From assembly GCA_019915015.1 (NCBI GenBank), contig JAHBBC010000002.1, positions 496,001 to 560,000 on the forward strand: a stretch of DNA of 64,000 nucleotides, written 5' to 3'. The translations under genes were made by a program, and so were the position numbers. A model generated the notes under the pieces. It made no database searches, was not told the DNA's origin, and saw only the letters and a program-made list of their open reading frames with translations. This DNA is from Auriscalpium vulgare (lineage: Eukaryota > Basidiomycota > Agaricomycetes > Russulales > Auriscalpiaceae). Below, one piece after another: positions 25,113 through 35,343 of this stretch. Every line of letters begins with the position of its first letter. Position 1 is the first letter of the stretch.

Positions 25113-26935
25113 TTACAGCTTTGCATGCTCGTTGGGCCCAGGGAACACCCCCGAAGGGTTGTACCTCAGCGCCTTCTTGTTGCGATGCACATCCTTCGTC
25201 AACGACTGATACCCACCCACCGTCATCGTGATGTCGAGGTCCTACAGCCACCTCATCAGCTGCGCAACCTCCGAGGATGCTTGCATTACTCACCGCGAGC
25301 AGCGACTTGATGACGTGCCTGCACCCCGCCTCGCCTTCGTGGGACATACCCCACACGTACAGCCGCCCGACCTGCACCGCGTGCGCCCCCAGCGCAATCG
25401 CCTTGAACACGTCCGCACCCGTGCGGATGCCCGAGTCGAAGATGATAGTCATCTCTACAAGCCCCCGCAAAGGTCAGCCATCCGCATGATCCAGGAGGCG
25501 GGCAACTGACTATCACCGACAGCCTCGACGATCTCCGGGAGGACCTCAAGGCTCCCCACCGCGCCGTCTACCTGGCGGCCAGCGTGGTTCGATACGACAA
25601 TGCCCTCGCAGCCGACCTCGTACGCCTTGAGCGCGTCCTCCGCGCTCTGGATGCCCTTGATGACGAACGGCCGCCCGCCAGATATGCGCTTCCACTGGAC
25701 ACCTGTCAGCGCTGCGGAGTCAGAGCCAGGGAACGGGACCGGGCGAACCTCTTTGATGAGCCAGGGCATCTTCTCCCAGGTGTGCGCCTTCCCATGCCAC
25801 ACGGACGAGTCGATCCACTTGCCAGAGTCCTTCGCCAGCTCCTCCTTGTGCTTGCCCATGAACACGGGATCGGACGTGCCAACCTCGTTCCCGACCGCTC
25901 CGGGATAGTAAAATCTGTCCACACCCAAATTTCATGAGCACGAACGCGAAGCGCTCTTGAATGTTGCAACTCACACATAATTCGCGATGTTGATGTCCGT
26001 GGGCCGCCACCCGAGTTGCCAGGTGTCCACCGTGAGCATGCACACGTCGAAACCACTCTTCCACGCGCGCTCCAGCAAGCTGATAGTCTTTCATGCCAGT
26101 CAGTCCAGGTACTTGCACGAGGCGCATACACTTACAATATCATCGTCATGTCCCATATAGAGCTGGAAGAACCGGGGCGATTGCGCGTCCCCGCCATTCG
26201 GCCCACTGTACGCGTGGACCTTATTGCTCTCGTTTTTTACCGCAGCGCCCTGGTCGTTCGCGGCGGCGACGGCTTCGATCGGCTGGGACGCAGCCGTCGA
26301 CAAACAGTACTTGCATTCCGCGGCTCGTCAATATTGTTCACCTAAGGAGCACATGTACTCACAGGGAGCCCAAGTTCTCCGGCGATCTTCGCGGGGACGA
26401 GCTCACCGAGCGGGGAGTAGAGCTTATTGATGCCAATGGGCGCAAAGAGGATGGGCGCCGGGATGCGGTGACCAAACAGCTCCGCTGCGAGCGTACACCA
26501 CGAATGAGTGACCTGCACAATGGCCTCATTGGGAACAGAACGTACTCGAGAGATCCCTCGTGTTCGTGTCGACCAGCATGCGCGGGACGATGCGCCAGCG
26601 ATAAAACGCGTCCCTGTGAGCACTTCGAGTTCATCACCGGCCCCGCACGTGAGCGCGCAACGCACCTGTTCGCCCTGTCCGTCCACCCGAGCCCGGCGTT
26701 CGAGTTCGCGTAGAAGTACCCGCGGTTGTTGAGTGTCTTCTTCGTCGACTCGGCGAGCTCTTCCGCGTGAACCGAGAACGACGGCACTGGACGCAGGCGC
26801 GTCGGTCAGCGTGTGATGTCATGAGGGGAGGAGGGCAGACGTACGCGCGCCGTGCTCGCCGCCGCGCCGGAACATCTCGCGCTGGTAGAGCGAGTAGTGC
26901 GGGGAGGGGCCGGTGGGCTTGTTGGTAGGATCCAT
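25113..26935 (-). CDS. FMN-dependent alpha-hydroxy acid oxidase, lactate 2-monooxygenase-like
   Basis: This family oxidises L-lactate or related 2-hydroxy acids with FMN. The start is ATG 26935 (MDPTNKPTGPSPHYSLYQRE) and the stop is at 25113. Spliced exons give HRIPAPILFAPIGINKLYSP, STAASQPIEAVAAANDQG, RFFQLYMGHDDD, DVCMLTVDTWQLGWRPTDIN, KGIQSAEDALKAYEVGCEGI, VVSNHAGRQVDGAVGSLEVL and IFDSGIRTGADVFKAIALGA, ending near the phosphate-binding VQVGRLYVWGM. The catalytic His and Arg of SNHxGRQxD are present; the usual first Gly is Ala here. Length is about 510 residues. The long middle segment points to lactate 2-monooxygenase rather than glycolate oxidase, but the substrate is inferred. No mitochondrial presequence is evident. 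It is convergent with H2A, 162 bp apart. Confidence 0.9.
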
Positions 26936-27679
26936 GGCAGCCAGAGGTGGTGTTGGTGCTGTTGAACAGTGTATGAGAGTTTATATATGTTTGGAAGTCG
27001 AAGATGACTGCATGTTGGTATGACGGAGTGGTGTCTCGGAGAGATAAGAATAGATTTGCCGCCCGCTGAGCCCGTCGCGGCTCTCCGTCGACGCTATCGC
27101 AAAGCACGACCTGGCGGATGGGCGTATACCCTTGATCCACATGTTTTTGGAGCCGATTGGCAGATGACACTGGCCATGTTGAGAAGTGGTATTTTGCCTT
27201 GCCATGCTCCGACGGCTGGTCTATTGGATACTGTACCCTCAGCTGCACGGGAAACTGTTCGAAGACATTGATATTGATGCCTGAGGACATTTCCGAGAGT
27301 CCATGATCGGATATCAAAGCACTGCTACTTTGTTTCAACAGTCAGCGCCTTGCAATATACTGACCTGTCCCGAGAATGCCGTCCAACGCGGTCAACCAAA
27401 TCGGCTGTGTGCCAAAGATGCCGTGAGCAGTGTGTCTCAAGACACCCTGCGAGGGTGGCCTCCTTCCGCCTTGCTTGAGCGTCCCTGTCAATTCTGCACC
27501 GTTATGCTTGAGCGATGTCCCGGCCGGTTTGGACCTGCTATTTGCGCCGGTTTCCGTCAATGACCTTACCATGACCATTCTTGCGGCGATCTCCCGTGCG
27601 CGTGCCGTCGCGGCTCGTCGCGCCAGAGACTGCGTAGCAAAGCAAAGCAGTGTGGTGCATTAGATAGATCATAGGATAA
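26936..27679. other. promoter of lactate oxidase-like gene; no other gene seen
   Basis: This holds the 5' flank of the 25113-26935 gene and the 3' flank of mL44. Several short frames on both strands lack motifs and splice logic. Confidence 0.45.
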
Positions 27680-28899
27680 TTAGCTTTCATCTACGTCCTC
27701 CTCTGCGAACGACGGCCGCTTCGGAAGAACGATGGAGCTCCGCCCCGCGCTCCCCGTCAAAACTTCAGAAGTTCCAAGGTCTCCAGGGGCGTACGCGCCC
27801 TCCTCGCCACCTTCGACCGCAGGGAACGTCGCCGTGGGCAGTTGCACCAAATGAGGCGGCGTCCGTGTCAGGTAAAGACGGTGAAGCGCATCTTCCGCAG
27901 CCTGCGAACCACTTTAATACATGGATGGATGAAGGTGAAGCGGTAAACGCACCCGATACTCCGCCATCTTGAGCGAGCTCCCGAAACCCTCTCCCAGCTT
28001 ATCCGCGCCCGAGTAAACGCCAACAACAAACACGGGCGAGTTCGAAAAGCGACCCGTCTCATTTAGCAATCTGCCCGCGATGTCCGTCGTCAGTGGATGA
28101 TGGCCAGACAAGAAGGGGTAACGCGTACCGCGACACGGGTCTTTCCCGCCCGAACTTGGCTACGGTCTCAGTCAAGTTGAGCTTGGGATCGCGGAATTTG
28201 AGCATGGGCCGAAGGTCGACCTCGCGGCTAAGGAAGAAGTTATGCGCGAACGTTCGGGCGACGGGCAAGGAGCGGTGTTGGTAGACGAGCGCGGTGAGCG
28301 CGCGGGGTATGGACGACAGGGCGTCAGAATGCAGCACGGCCGGTTTTAGTGGTGTTGGGGGCTGGCAAACATGTCAGCTGGCATCTAGGGCACATGCGCT
28401 GCGTACACACCGTTCTTTGCCACCGCAGCAGGTGTGCAGCGCCGATTTCCCTGGCGACGTTGGCACACGTGTACGGGCCCACATACGCGCTCACTGCCGC
28501 CTTCAGCACCCGCGTCGGCAGATGCGGATACGTCGCAGAAAGATGCTCCGTGGCAAATAGGCCGAGTAATGAGTTCCCAAGTGTTGCGAGATTTCCGTTG
28601 GCAGGCGGCGGTGGCTGGTTTGGCAGATGGGTCGCGTGCAGCTGGAGCACGGACGGGTGGGTGCATGCTTGCTGGAGGTCACCAGTATCCACGGTGGACG
28701 CGAGTCCGATCCTATGCGCGAGTGCCGAGAATGCGGAGGGCGGTGGTGGCTGGAGGGCGGACCATGTCTCTGGGGAGAACGGGCGTTTGGAGGTGCTGGC
28801 AGCAAGGGCTTCTTTTGGGGGGAAGGATTTTATGGAGGAAAGAGGGACGTGGGCCACCCTTGACGCGGTCGCTGCCAGACGCTTTTGAGCATGAGCCAT
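27680..28899 (-). CDS. MRPL3: mitochondrial large-subunit ribosomal protein mL44 (MRPL3)
   Basis: A mitoribosome protein with a catalytically dead RNase III fold and a double-stranded RNA-binding domain. It starts at ATG 28899 (MAHAQKRLAATASRVAHVPL), with an N-terminus that is basic and Ser/Ala-rich as expected for mitochondrial import. The RNase III-like part includes FSALAHRIGLASTVDTGDLQ, ATLGNSLLGLFATEHLSATY and YVGPYTCANVAREIGAAHLL. A second exon gives SIPRALTALVYQHRSLPVAR and HNFFLSREVDLRPMLKF. The last has the dsRBD end GEGFGSSLKMAEYRAAEDAL. Length is about 370 residues, normal for the family. It is divergent from the F-BAR/RhoGAP gene. Confidence 0.9.
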
Positions 28900-29335
28900 T
28901 GGCAAGGAGTGCAGCTGGCCGGCGTCCGTCCAAGGTGTCGCGTTCACTGTCGTCGCGCTCAGGCTCACGCGCCGAGCAAAAACGGCCCTCGGCTTCTTCC
29001 GGTGCTCGTACGTACGTTTCATGTTGACTGGCGACTTCAGTGCTTGGCACAAGCGAATATAAGTATTCTCGTTCATAGATAAGTAGTCTATCCAGCAGCT
29101 GTAGTCAGACGTGCCTCTTGTAGGCTTGCTCAGTGCACATCCGACTCGGAGCAAGAAATGAGAGGTTAGGGTTAGGTATAGGTGAGACTGCGTGGGAAGA
29201 GCGACCGCGACGCCCAGCAGCAGCGCGCAACCTGCACAGCATAACCACATCACACCAACGCCTTCAGCGCATTCCTTCGCCATATAATCGCCCAGACGTC
29301 TGCTCTGGACGTGGCGCCGCTCTCTTGTCCCCTCG
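28900..29335. promoter_or_regulatory. divergent promoter mL44 / F-BAR-RhoGAP
   Basis: A 436 bp spacer. It contains GGTTAGGGTTAGG at 29164-29176, a telomere-type TTAGGG motif that Tbf1/TRF-like factors bind in ribosomal-protein promoters of some fungi. The link to mL44 here is inference. Confidence 0.5.
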
Positions 29336-32300
29336 ATGGCGGTTCTCTCCCTGCCGCTGTCATTCACTAACTCCTTCTGGTCCCAGGACTACAGGAAGGG
29401 GCTCGAAGTCCTGTATGCAAAGCTTGAACAGGTTCGTCCAGCTGGCCACAAAGCTGCACTGTCACTCATCCCCGCTTTAGGGCACTGCCGAAAATGACGA
29501 GGTCGTTGCCTCCATCAGGGTATGTCTTGCCTTCCTAGCCTTGGAGCGTCGCGACCGACCACGGCACAGGCTCGCGCAGACGCAGAGGGAAACATAGCTG
29601 CTGCATTGACACACAATGCGGGCCCAGGGCCTCCTGGTATGCGAACCCATTTCTATGCACAGCGCGTCGCTCACTCTGGGCAACGCAGGCACGGGATTTA
29701 GCGCTGACGATGGAGCCACCCTCCTCATGGCGTTCCGAGGGCTGCAGGCAGAGACAGCTGCGCAAGGCGAGGCGCACAAAGCGATAGCGCACGAGCTCCA
29801 CACTCTCGTAGCAGATCCGTTCGAGCAGTGGGCCAAGGGGCACAAGGTGTGCATCTCCATTCATACCCACACTGTCATGTCACCTCATGTATGCTTTGCA
29901 GGACCGTCTCCTCGCTAGCAAGGGCGCCATGGTAGATGGCTACGTGCGCTCGTACGAACACTCGCAGGCAGAGGTATGTCCTTCGCGTGTCAAGGTGATC
30001 GCCGCTCGGCCTCACCGATGTTTTACCTTACACAGGTCATCAAACTCAAAAATCAGTACCTGTCTAAAGTTCGTAAAGCCGACGAGGCCGAGGACGAGTG
30101 AGTTTGAGATCTACATCCTGCAGCGCGCGATCTGAGACATATTGCAGCGCCAAGTTCGCGCCGGGCACGCAAGTCAATAGCGACAAGTACACGACGTCGC
30201 CGCGCCTCGCACCCTCAGACCGTCCCACCCCTGTACGAGGCGCGAGCATCTCTGAGCGCATTGCGCAGAGGCTGAAGGACATCCAGCGTAAGACTGCCAA
30301 TGCCACCGCCGCACCCCCAGCTCCTCCCAAGGATGAGGTCGAGCTACTCTTTCCTCCTCCTGAACCGAAAGTCGACAAGGGCAAGGGCAAGGCCGTGGAT
30401 CCTGAGCCAGAAATCAGCAGCTCACCGCCGCCTCTATCGCCTCCCCTTCCTCCGTCTAAGCTGACGATCCCGACATCTTCGTCCCCTATGCCGCCGGAAC
30501 CGCCGCAGCCTATCCTCCTCGCCGGCCTCTCGCTTCCGCCGTCAGCAATCTCGGACCTGCTCACGCGGGCCTCTGCCGACCTCAAGCTCCACCCCGTTCG
30601 CTTCCCCATCCTGGGTGAATATCAAGTGTTCAACGGCGAAGAGTTCGTTGCGTGGCTGGTCAACAACGTCGAGGCCTTAGGCGGGAGTCTTGACAGGGCC
30701 GAGGACGCCGCCCGGGAGCTGACTGAGCGTGATGGCTTGCTTCGCCGCATCGGTGAGCTCGGAAACTCGTTTGAGGCCTCCGACGAGGCGTATTTCCAGT
30801 TCCGCCAGAAGGCTTTCGAACTTGGCAAAGCGCCCGCAGTTGGGCCGCTCTCCCCTAGTAAGGTCTCCACGCCTGTCGATCTGCTCAAGCGCTCGAACAA
30901 CTTCCTCACGGTGGTGAGCAAGGCCCTCAGCACAAATCCAACCGGGGAGCCGCCACACGTGCGGGCGCGCGCAGACGCGGACGAAGCGGACCGCTCGTAT
31001 CGCATTGCGGTGCGCAAGCTCGACCGGCAGCGCCTTGGCCTCGAAGAGCGCATCGAGGACACTCTCAAGCTCCTGCAGACGTGGGAAACGGACCGCCTGC
31101 GTGCGGTGAAGACAGTGCTCTTGCAGTACCATGGGACGCTTCTAAACCTCCCCAAAGCGTTTCAGGCGTCGCTCGAGCGCGAGAATTCGCACATAGCAGC
31201 GTACTTGCCCGAGTCGGACCTCAGCGCGCTCATCGAGCGATACAGGACAGGCCCATTCCGCCCGCACCCGCAAGTGTACGAGAGCGTCGCGCACGACGAG
31301 CCGGATGTGCTGTTCGGCCTCGACTTGAGAAAGTGGGCGGAGGGCGGGTGGGGCACCGTCGTCAACGGAGAGGAGAAGAAGGACCTTGTCCCTCCCGTCC
31401 TAACGACGCTGCTGGATGGTCTGACCGAGGCATACAAGCAGCTTCCTAATGACGATGGTGCGTATCACCTGCCCGTTACCATGTACACCGCATTTACAAA
31501 GGAGTTGCAGAGAAACGGCGAGCGTGGATTTACGAGGTTCCGCTCCCCGGTATTCATCACCTCCGGGAGAGCCTCAATGCCGTGCCTTCCGACCAAGCGA
31601 TTCCGGATGACATCACGACAAAATACGACGCCCCGGTGGTCGCAAGCACAGTGAAGCTGTGGATGCTTGAGCTCGACCCTCCTCTGGCACTCTACGAGAG
31701 CTGGGACGATCTCAAGCGCCTGTACCCCACTGGTAAGTATCCCGCGCCTTATATATCTTTACATCCTATATGCTGACCGTTGCCCCTGTACAGTTGGTTC
31801 AGCAGCTGCCGCTGAGCGGGATCCAGAGACCGAGAAGCAGCACTTAGAGTCGCTGAAGAGTGCGCTGGTGCGTCTGCCAAAGGTGCACTTGTACGTGTTG
31901 GATGCTGTTGTGGGCCATCTCAGGAAGTAGGTCGTGACCCCTTTATTTTGAGGTTGTGGCTGACAAATCCTACAGCCTCATCGACACGACGAAGGCGTCG
32001 GAGAGCGACGAAGTCTACGTCACGAAATTGGCTTTGTCTGTTGGCCGCAGTACGCTTTTGCCTCTTGTTGTTTTGAGTGAATGTTAACATCGTCTCGTCG
32101 CTAGCCATCCTCAGGCCCAAGTTTGAAACCGGTGTTTCCATCCAGGACCGCCACCACGCGAGTGCGTCAGTTCTGTCTTATGCACCCGAGCTTCACTGAC
32201 GAACACCCTGGCAGTGCTCTTCATCGACCTGGTCAAGTATTACTCGGAGATTCTTCCTCCGACCATCGCCAAAAAGAATACCGAGACCGAGCGAAAAATC

Positions 32301-33257
32301 CCGCTTCGCAAGCGCACCGCCCTCGTTGATCTTCGCATGAGCAGGAGCCGGCTGTCAGCGGGCAGTGATGCCCGCGATTGGCTGGCAGCGCAGAGGGCCT
32401 CTGGAAAGGTTCCGCCCCCCGTACCGCCCGTCCCTCCCATCCCTGCGGCCGCACCTGAAGCGCCAGCGCCGGTGTCGGAGGAACCGGAGTCTATCACAGA
32501 GTCCATCGAACAGCCACAGCCTACTGAGCAACCTGCTGAGCAGCCCGCGCCACCGCCCGTCGTCGCGCCTACTCCCGTCCGCGCCTCTGTTCCTCCGCCC
32601 CCTGATCCAGACGTCCCCGCGCGTCCGAAGTTCAAGACGCCGCCGCCCGAAGACGACGACTTGCCCCCGCGTCCTGTCGCGTTTAAGGAGCCCTCCAGCG
32701 AGGACGCTGTGCCCCCGCGCCCCACTTTCGCCTCTCCGCCGCCTGAGGTCGAGGACGAGGCGCCCGCAACTCCCCCTGCCACCGTTAACGTGCAGCCTGC
32801 GACGCCCCTGCGACGCAATAGCGGCAGCACCGGCACAACCCCGCGCGCCGGAAGCCCGCGCGTGCGCTCGCCTCTCGCGAAGACCTCGTTCGCAGAGCGC
32901 ACCCCGTCGCCCGCCGTGAGCGAGGACCAGCCGCTCAGCGCGGGCCGCACCTCGATCTCGCGCACGGGCGCAGGCAATGTAACACGCGCCCCGCGTGGCG
33001 GGCGTCCGCCGCGCACCGGCGGCGGCAGCAGCGTCAGCAACATGGTGCAAAACCTAAATCGCCAATCTGTTGGCGGCGTGCCGACCCCGTCATCGCCGCG
33101 CCAGACTTCGCCGCCCGGTGGTGGCGGTGGTGGGCGCGGTCGGCGTCCGGCGTCGATCGTCGATGAGCGGAGGCGGAGCCTCCAGGGTGCAAACGCCCGC
33201 GGCGCTTTCTCGCGCAGGACGATGGACAGCGATGCGGAAGACGGCCTCCTGGGCTGA
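29336..33257 (+). CDS. F-BAR, DEP and RhoGAP domain protein (Rgd2/Rga8 type)
   Basis: A likely GTPase-activating protein for Rho/Cdc42 at the plasma membrane. It starts MAVLSLPLSFTNSFWSQDYR. Small exons give the first F-BAR helices (RKGLEVLYAKLEQ, LLMAFRGLQAETAAQGEAHK, VIKLKNQYLSKVRKADEAED). A Pro-rich stretch and a DEP domain (LGEYQVFNGEEFVAWLVNNV, ELTERDGLLRRIGELGNSFE) follow. The F-BAR then resumes (YRIAVRKLDRQRLGLEERIE, LQTWETDRLRAVKTVLLQYH). The RhoGAP part has VPPVLTTLLDGLTEAYKQLP, EKRRAWIYEVPLPGIHHLRE, APVVASTVKLWMLELDPPLA and LYVLDAVVGHLRN. The C-terminal about 300 residues are Pro/Ser-rich with PxxP repeats. The usual GAP arginine-finger motif GIYRVSG is replaced by AWIYEVPLP, as I recall for the Rgd2 group. 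Length is about 1,090 residues. Confidence 0.9.
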
Positions 33258-33784
33258 GCCGGACAATGTTTGGGAATGATTACATGGACTTCTATCTAAG
33301 AGCTTGAGATCTACTTACCGTATTGGCGGGGCTGAATTTTATTGAAGTGATCTTTTTGTCGCTACATGCTTAATGCTACAGTATGCTAACCATTGCAACC
33401 CGGCCGGCCCGTTACTTTTCTCGGTTAGGCCAGTCTGAGTCCGTCTCACTTGGCTATGTTCGTTCTGCTACAACTCTGCGACAAAAAACAAATGCCATGG
33501 ATGCGCTCAGTCGTTACTAGGTACTTGTCAGTTTCCTCTCGACAATTGGACGCCCCAGCTTGTAAGGGAGGAGGCGCTTGGGGGCCGGGAGTGCGAGTGC
33601 ACACCAGCGGAGAGCCGGGCCGAGCGAGACATGACGCCGCGTCGTCCGACGTCGCCCGCTCACTATCACCCGGAGTGAGACTCACGAGCACAGGTTTCTC
33701 TCCCATTTGCTGCGTGTATATAAATGCCAGTCCTGCGAATGAAATAATCTCATCTCCACCGTACTCACCATCACTACGTCGAAG
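33258..33784. promoter_or_regulatory. intergenic, promoter of F-box-like orphan
   Basis: 527 bp without coding signal. A TATA-like TGTATATAAATG lies at about 33714-33725, some 60 bp before the ATG at 33785. Confidence 0.5.
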
Positions 33785-34876
33785 ATGAACGCACCCGCCC
33801 CGCACCACTCCAGCGAAAGCTTGGAAGCAGGACCCACTATACCGATCGAGATAATGGAGCACATCCTCGCACTTGCATGGCATTCACCCACCACCGGCTC
33901 TGCACGCACGACTATGCAGCACACGCTCGCACTCGTCTCGCACGCCTTCCTCGCAATTTATAATCGGCTCTCACTCACAGACGTGCACCTCACGAGCGCA
34001 GACCACTGTTACAACTACTTGCACGCGCTCGCAACGCGCCCCGCCGCCGACGCCTCCCGCGCACGTCTCGCGCTCCCCTATTTCGCTGACGCGAATGCGC
34101 GCTGCCGCAGCATCACATTCCACATCCCCGCCCCACCGTCCGCGGACCCTGAGGGCGGCGCGGTGCACATCTACCGCGAGAGCGACCCGATGGGGCAGGC
34201 GCTCTCCGCGACGCTCGCGCGCATCCGCGAGCTCGGGTACGTCCCGGGTCTCGCGCGCGTTGCGGTCGTGTATTCCGACTGGGGCTATAACGACATCTTC
34301 GACCACAACCGCCTGCTGTACCTGCCCGAAAGCGTGCACTCGCTCGAGATGCGCTTTGCATTCAATGCATTGACGGACCCGCGCGTTATCCAGGGACTGA
34401 GCGCGCGGTACTTCGGCCGCCCGCGCCTGAGCGGCTGGGCGATGCCCGGCGTGCGGCACCTCCGCCTAGTGGGCGCCTGCTCCGATCTCGCAATCGACAC
34501 GGCGCAGGTGTGTCCGAACGTCGAAACGATTGAGCTGGATGACGTCAAGAACTTGAATGTGCTTGCGCCACTGCCCCCGACTGTGCGGAAGCTTGTCCTC
34601 GAGGCGCCGAAAAACTTCGTGCTTGATGAGGACGGCCTAAAAACTATGCAGCTGCAGCGTGCCGTCGCAATGCACCTCTTCGAGGCAGAGCCTTCGTGCA
34701 TGGAGTTGGAAACATCTGGCGTGGACAAAGCCGTTCTCCAATATGCCAAAGAAATGTGCAAAAATCATAACATCGATCTAAAGCACTCACTCACAGGTGG
34801 TTATCGACTCCCTGACCAAAATTCCTCGGTGGCGCGGACGGTAGATTTGTTCGAACGGCCGACTATTGCAATGTGA
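33785..34876 (+). CDS. F-box-like orphan protein
   Basis: A single exon of 363 residues. The N-terminus has an F-box-like helix pattern (IPIEIMEHILALAWHSP, HTLALVSHAFLAIYNRLSLT). The rest has weak leucine-rich character (RHLRLVGACSDLAIDTAQVC, NVETIELDDVKNLNVLAPLP). The family is not otherwise recognised; such genes are abundant and fast-evolving in Agaricomycetes. The last about 43 codons lie in the first unit of a 298-bp tandem duplication. Compared with the second unit, this copy carries a 14-bp insertion near 34817-34830 that shifts the frame after HSLTGGYRL, so the final about 24 residues differ from the duplicate's translation. It is convergent with the Zap1-like gene. Confidence 0.7.
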   Translation: MNAPAPHHSSESLEAGPTIPIEIMEHILALAWHSPTTGSARTTMQHTLALVSHAFLAIYNRLSLTDVHLTSADHCYNYLHALATRPAADASRARLALPYFADANARCRSITFHIPAPPSADPEGGAVHIYRESDPMGQALSATLARIRELGYVPGLARVAVVYSDWGYNDIFDHNRLLYLPESVHSLEMRFAFNALTDPRVIQGLSARYFGRPRLSGWAMPGVRHLRLVGACSDLAIDTAQVCPNVETIELDDVKNLNVLAPLPPTVRKLVLEAPKNFVLDEDGLKTMQLQRAVAMHLFEAEPSCMELETSGVDKAVLQYAKEMCKNHNIDLKHSLTGGYRLPDQNSSVARTVDLFERPTIAM

Positions 34877-35045
34877 GGATACGTGTGTACTTAACAATAC
34901 CTATTATTCCGTTTAATTAGATTGGGTTCGTCTTCTTTGCACGCTCTAATGCCGCGTCAATAAGATCTCTACTACCTCGCGTCTGGACAATTGTATGTCC
35001 TCGCCCCGGTGTGTGCGCAGCTATGACTCGGTGTCGATCGTCATG
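34748..35045. repeat. 298-bp tandem duplication, unit 1
   Basis: Starts at AAAGAAATGTGCAAAAATCA and ends at CGTCATG before unit 2. It carries the in-use 3' end of the F-box-like orphan gene (+) and a decayed copy of the last exon of the zinc-finger gene (-). It is diverged from unit 2 by substitutions and balancing indels (a 14-bp insertion; a 2-bp and a larger deletion). Confidence 0.9.
34915..35023 (-). pseudogene. decayed duplicate of the last zinc-finger exon
   Basis: Aligns to the functional exon at 35199-35321. It begins with the same LRTH codons, but a 2-bp AC deletion shifts the frame, an in-frame TAG appears near TAGTAGAGATC on the reverse strand, and the stretch encoding the second Cys and SRPDQLT is partly deleted. 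It cannot encode a finger. Confidence 0.8.
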
Positions 35046-35160
35046 AAAGAACTGTGCAAAAATCATAACATTGATTTAAAACACTCACTCACGGGTAGCT
35101 ATCACCTCCTCGGTGGTGCGGACGGTAAATTTGTTCGAACAACTGACTATTGCTGTGAGG
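35046..35160 (+). pseudogene. detached duplicate of the F-box-like gene 3' end
   Basis: Translates as CKNHNIDLKHSLTGSYHLLG and continues open. It matches the end of the 33785-34876 protein but is not in frame with it and has no gene body upstream. Over the matching codons, four of six base differences are silent, so an alternative terminal exon cannot be excluded. Confidence 0.6.
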
Positions 35161-35343
35161 ATACGCATGTACATAATTATACCTATTCTTCCGTTCATTT
35201 AACACGGGGTTCTCTTCTTGTGCACGCCCATATGCCGTGTCAACTGATCGGGGCGGGAGAATGCTTTCGAGCACCCCGCGTCTGGGCAATTGTATGGCCT
35301 CACTCCGGTGTGTGTGCGCAGCTATGACGCAGTGTCAGTCGTC
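35046..35343. repeat. 298-bp tandem duplication, unit 2
   Basis: Starts AAAGAACTGTGCAAAAATCA. It carries an unused 3' end of the F-box-like orphan gene (+) and the functional last exon of the zinc-finger gene (-). Its right border falls inside the last intron of the zinc-finger gene. Confidence 0.9.
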
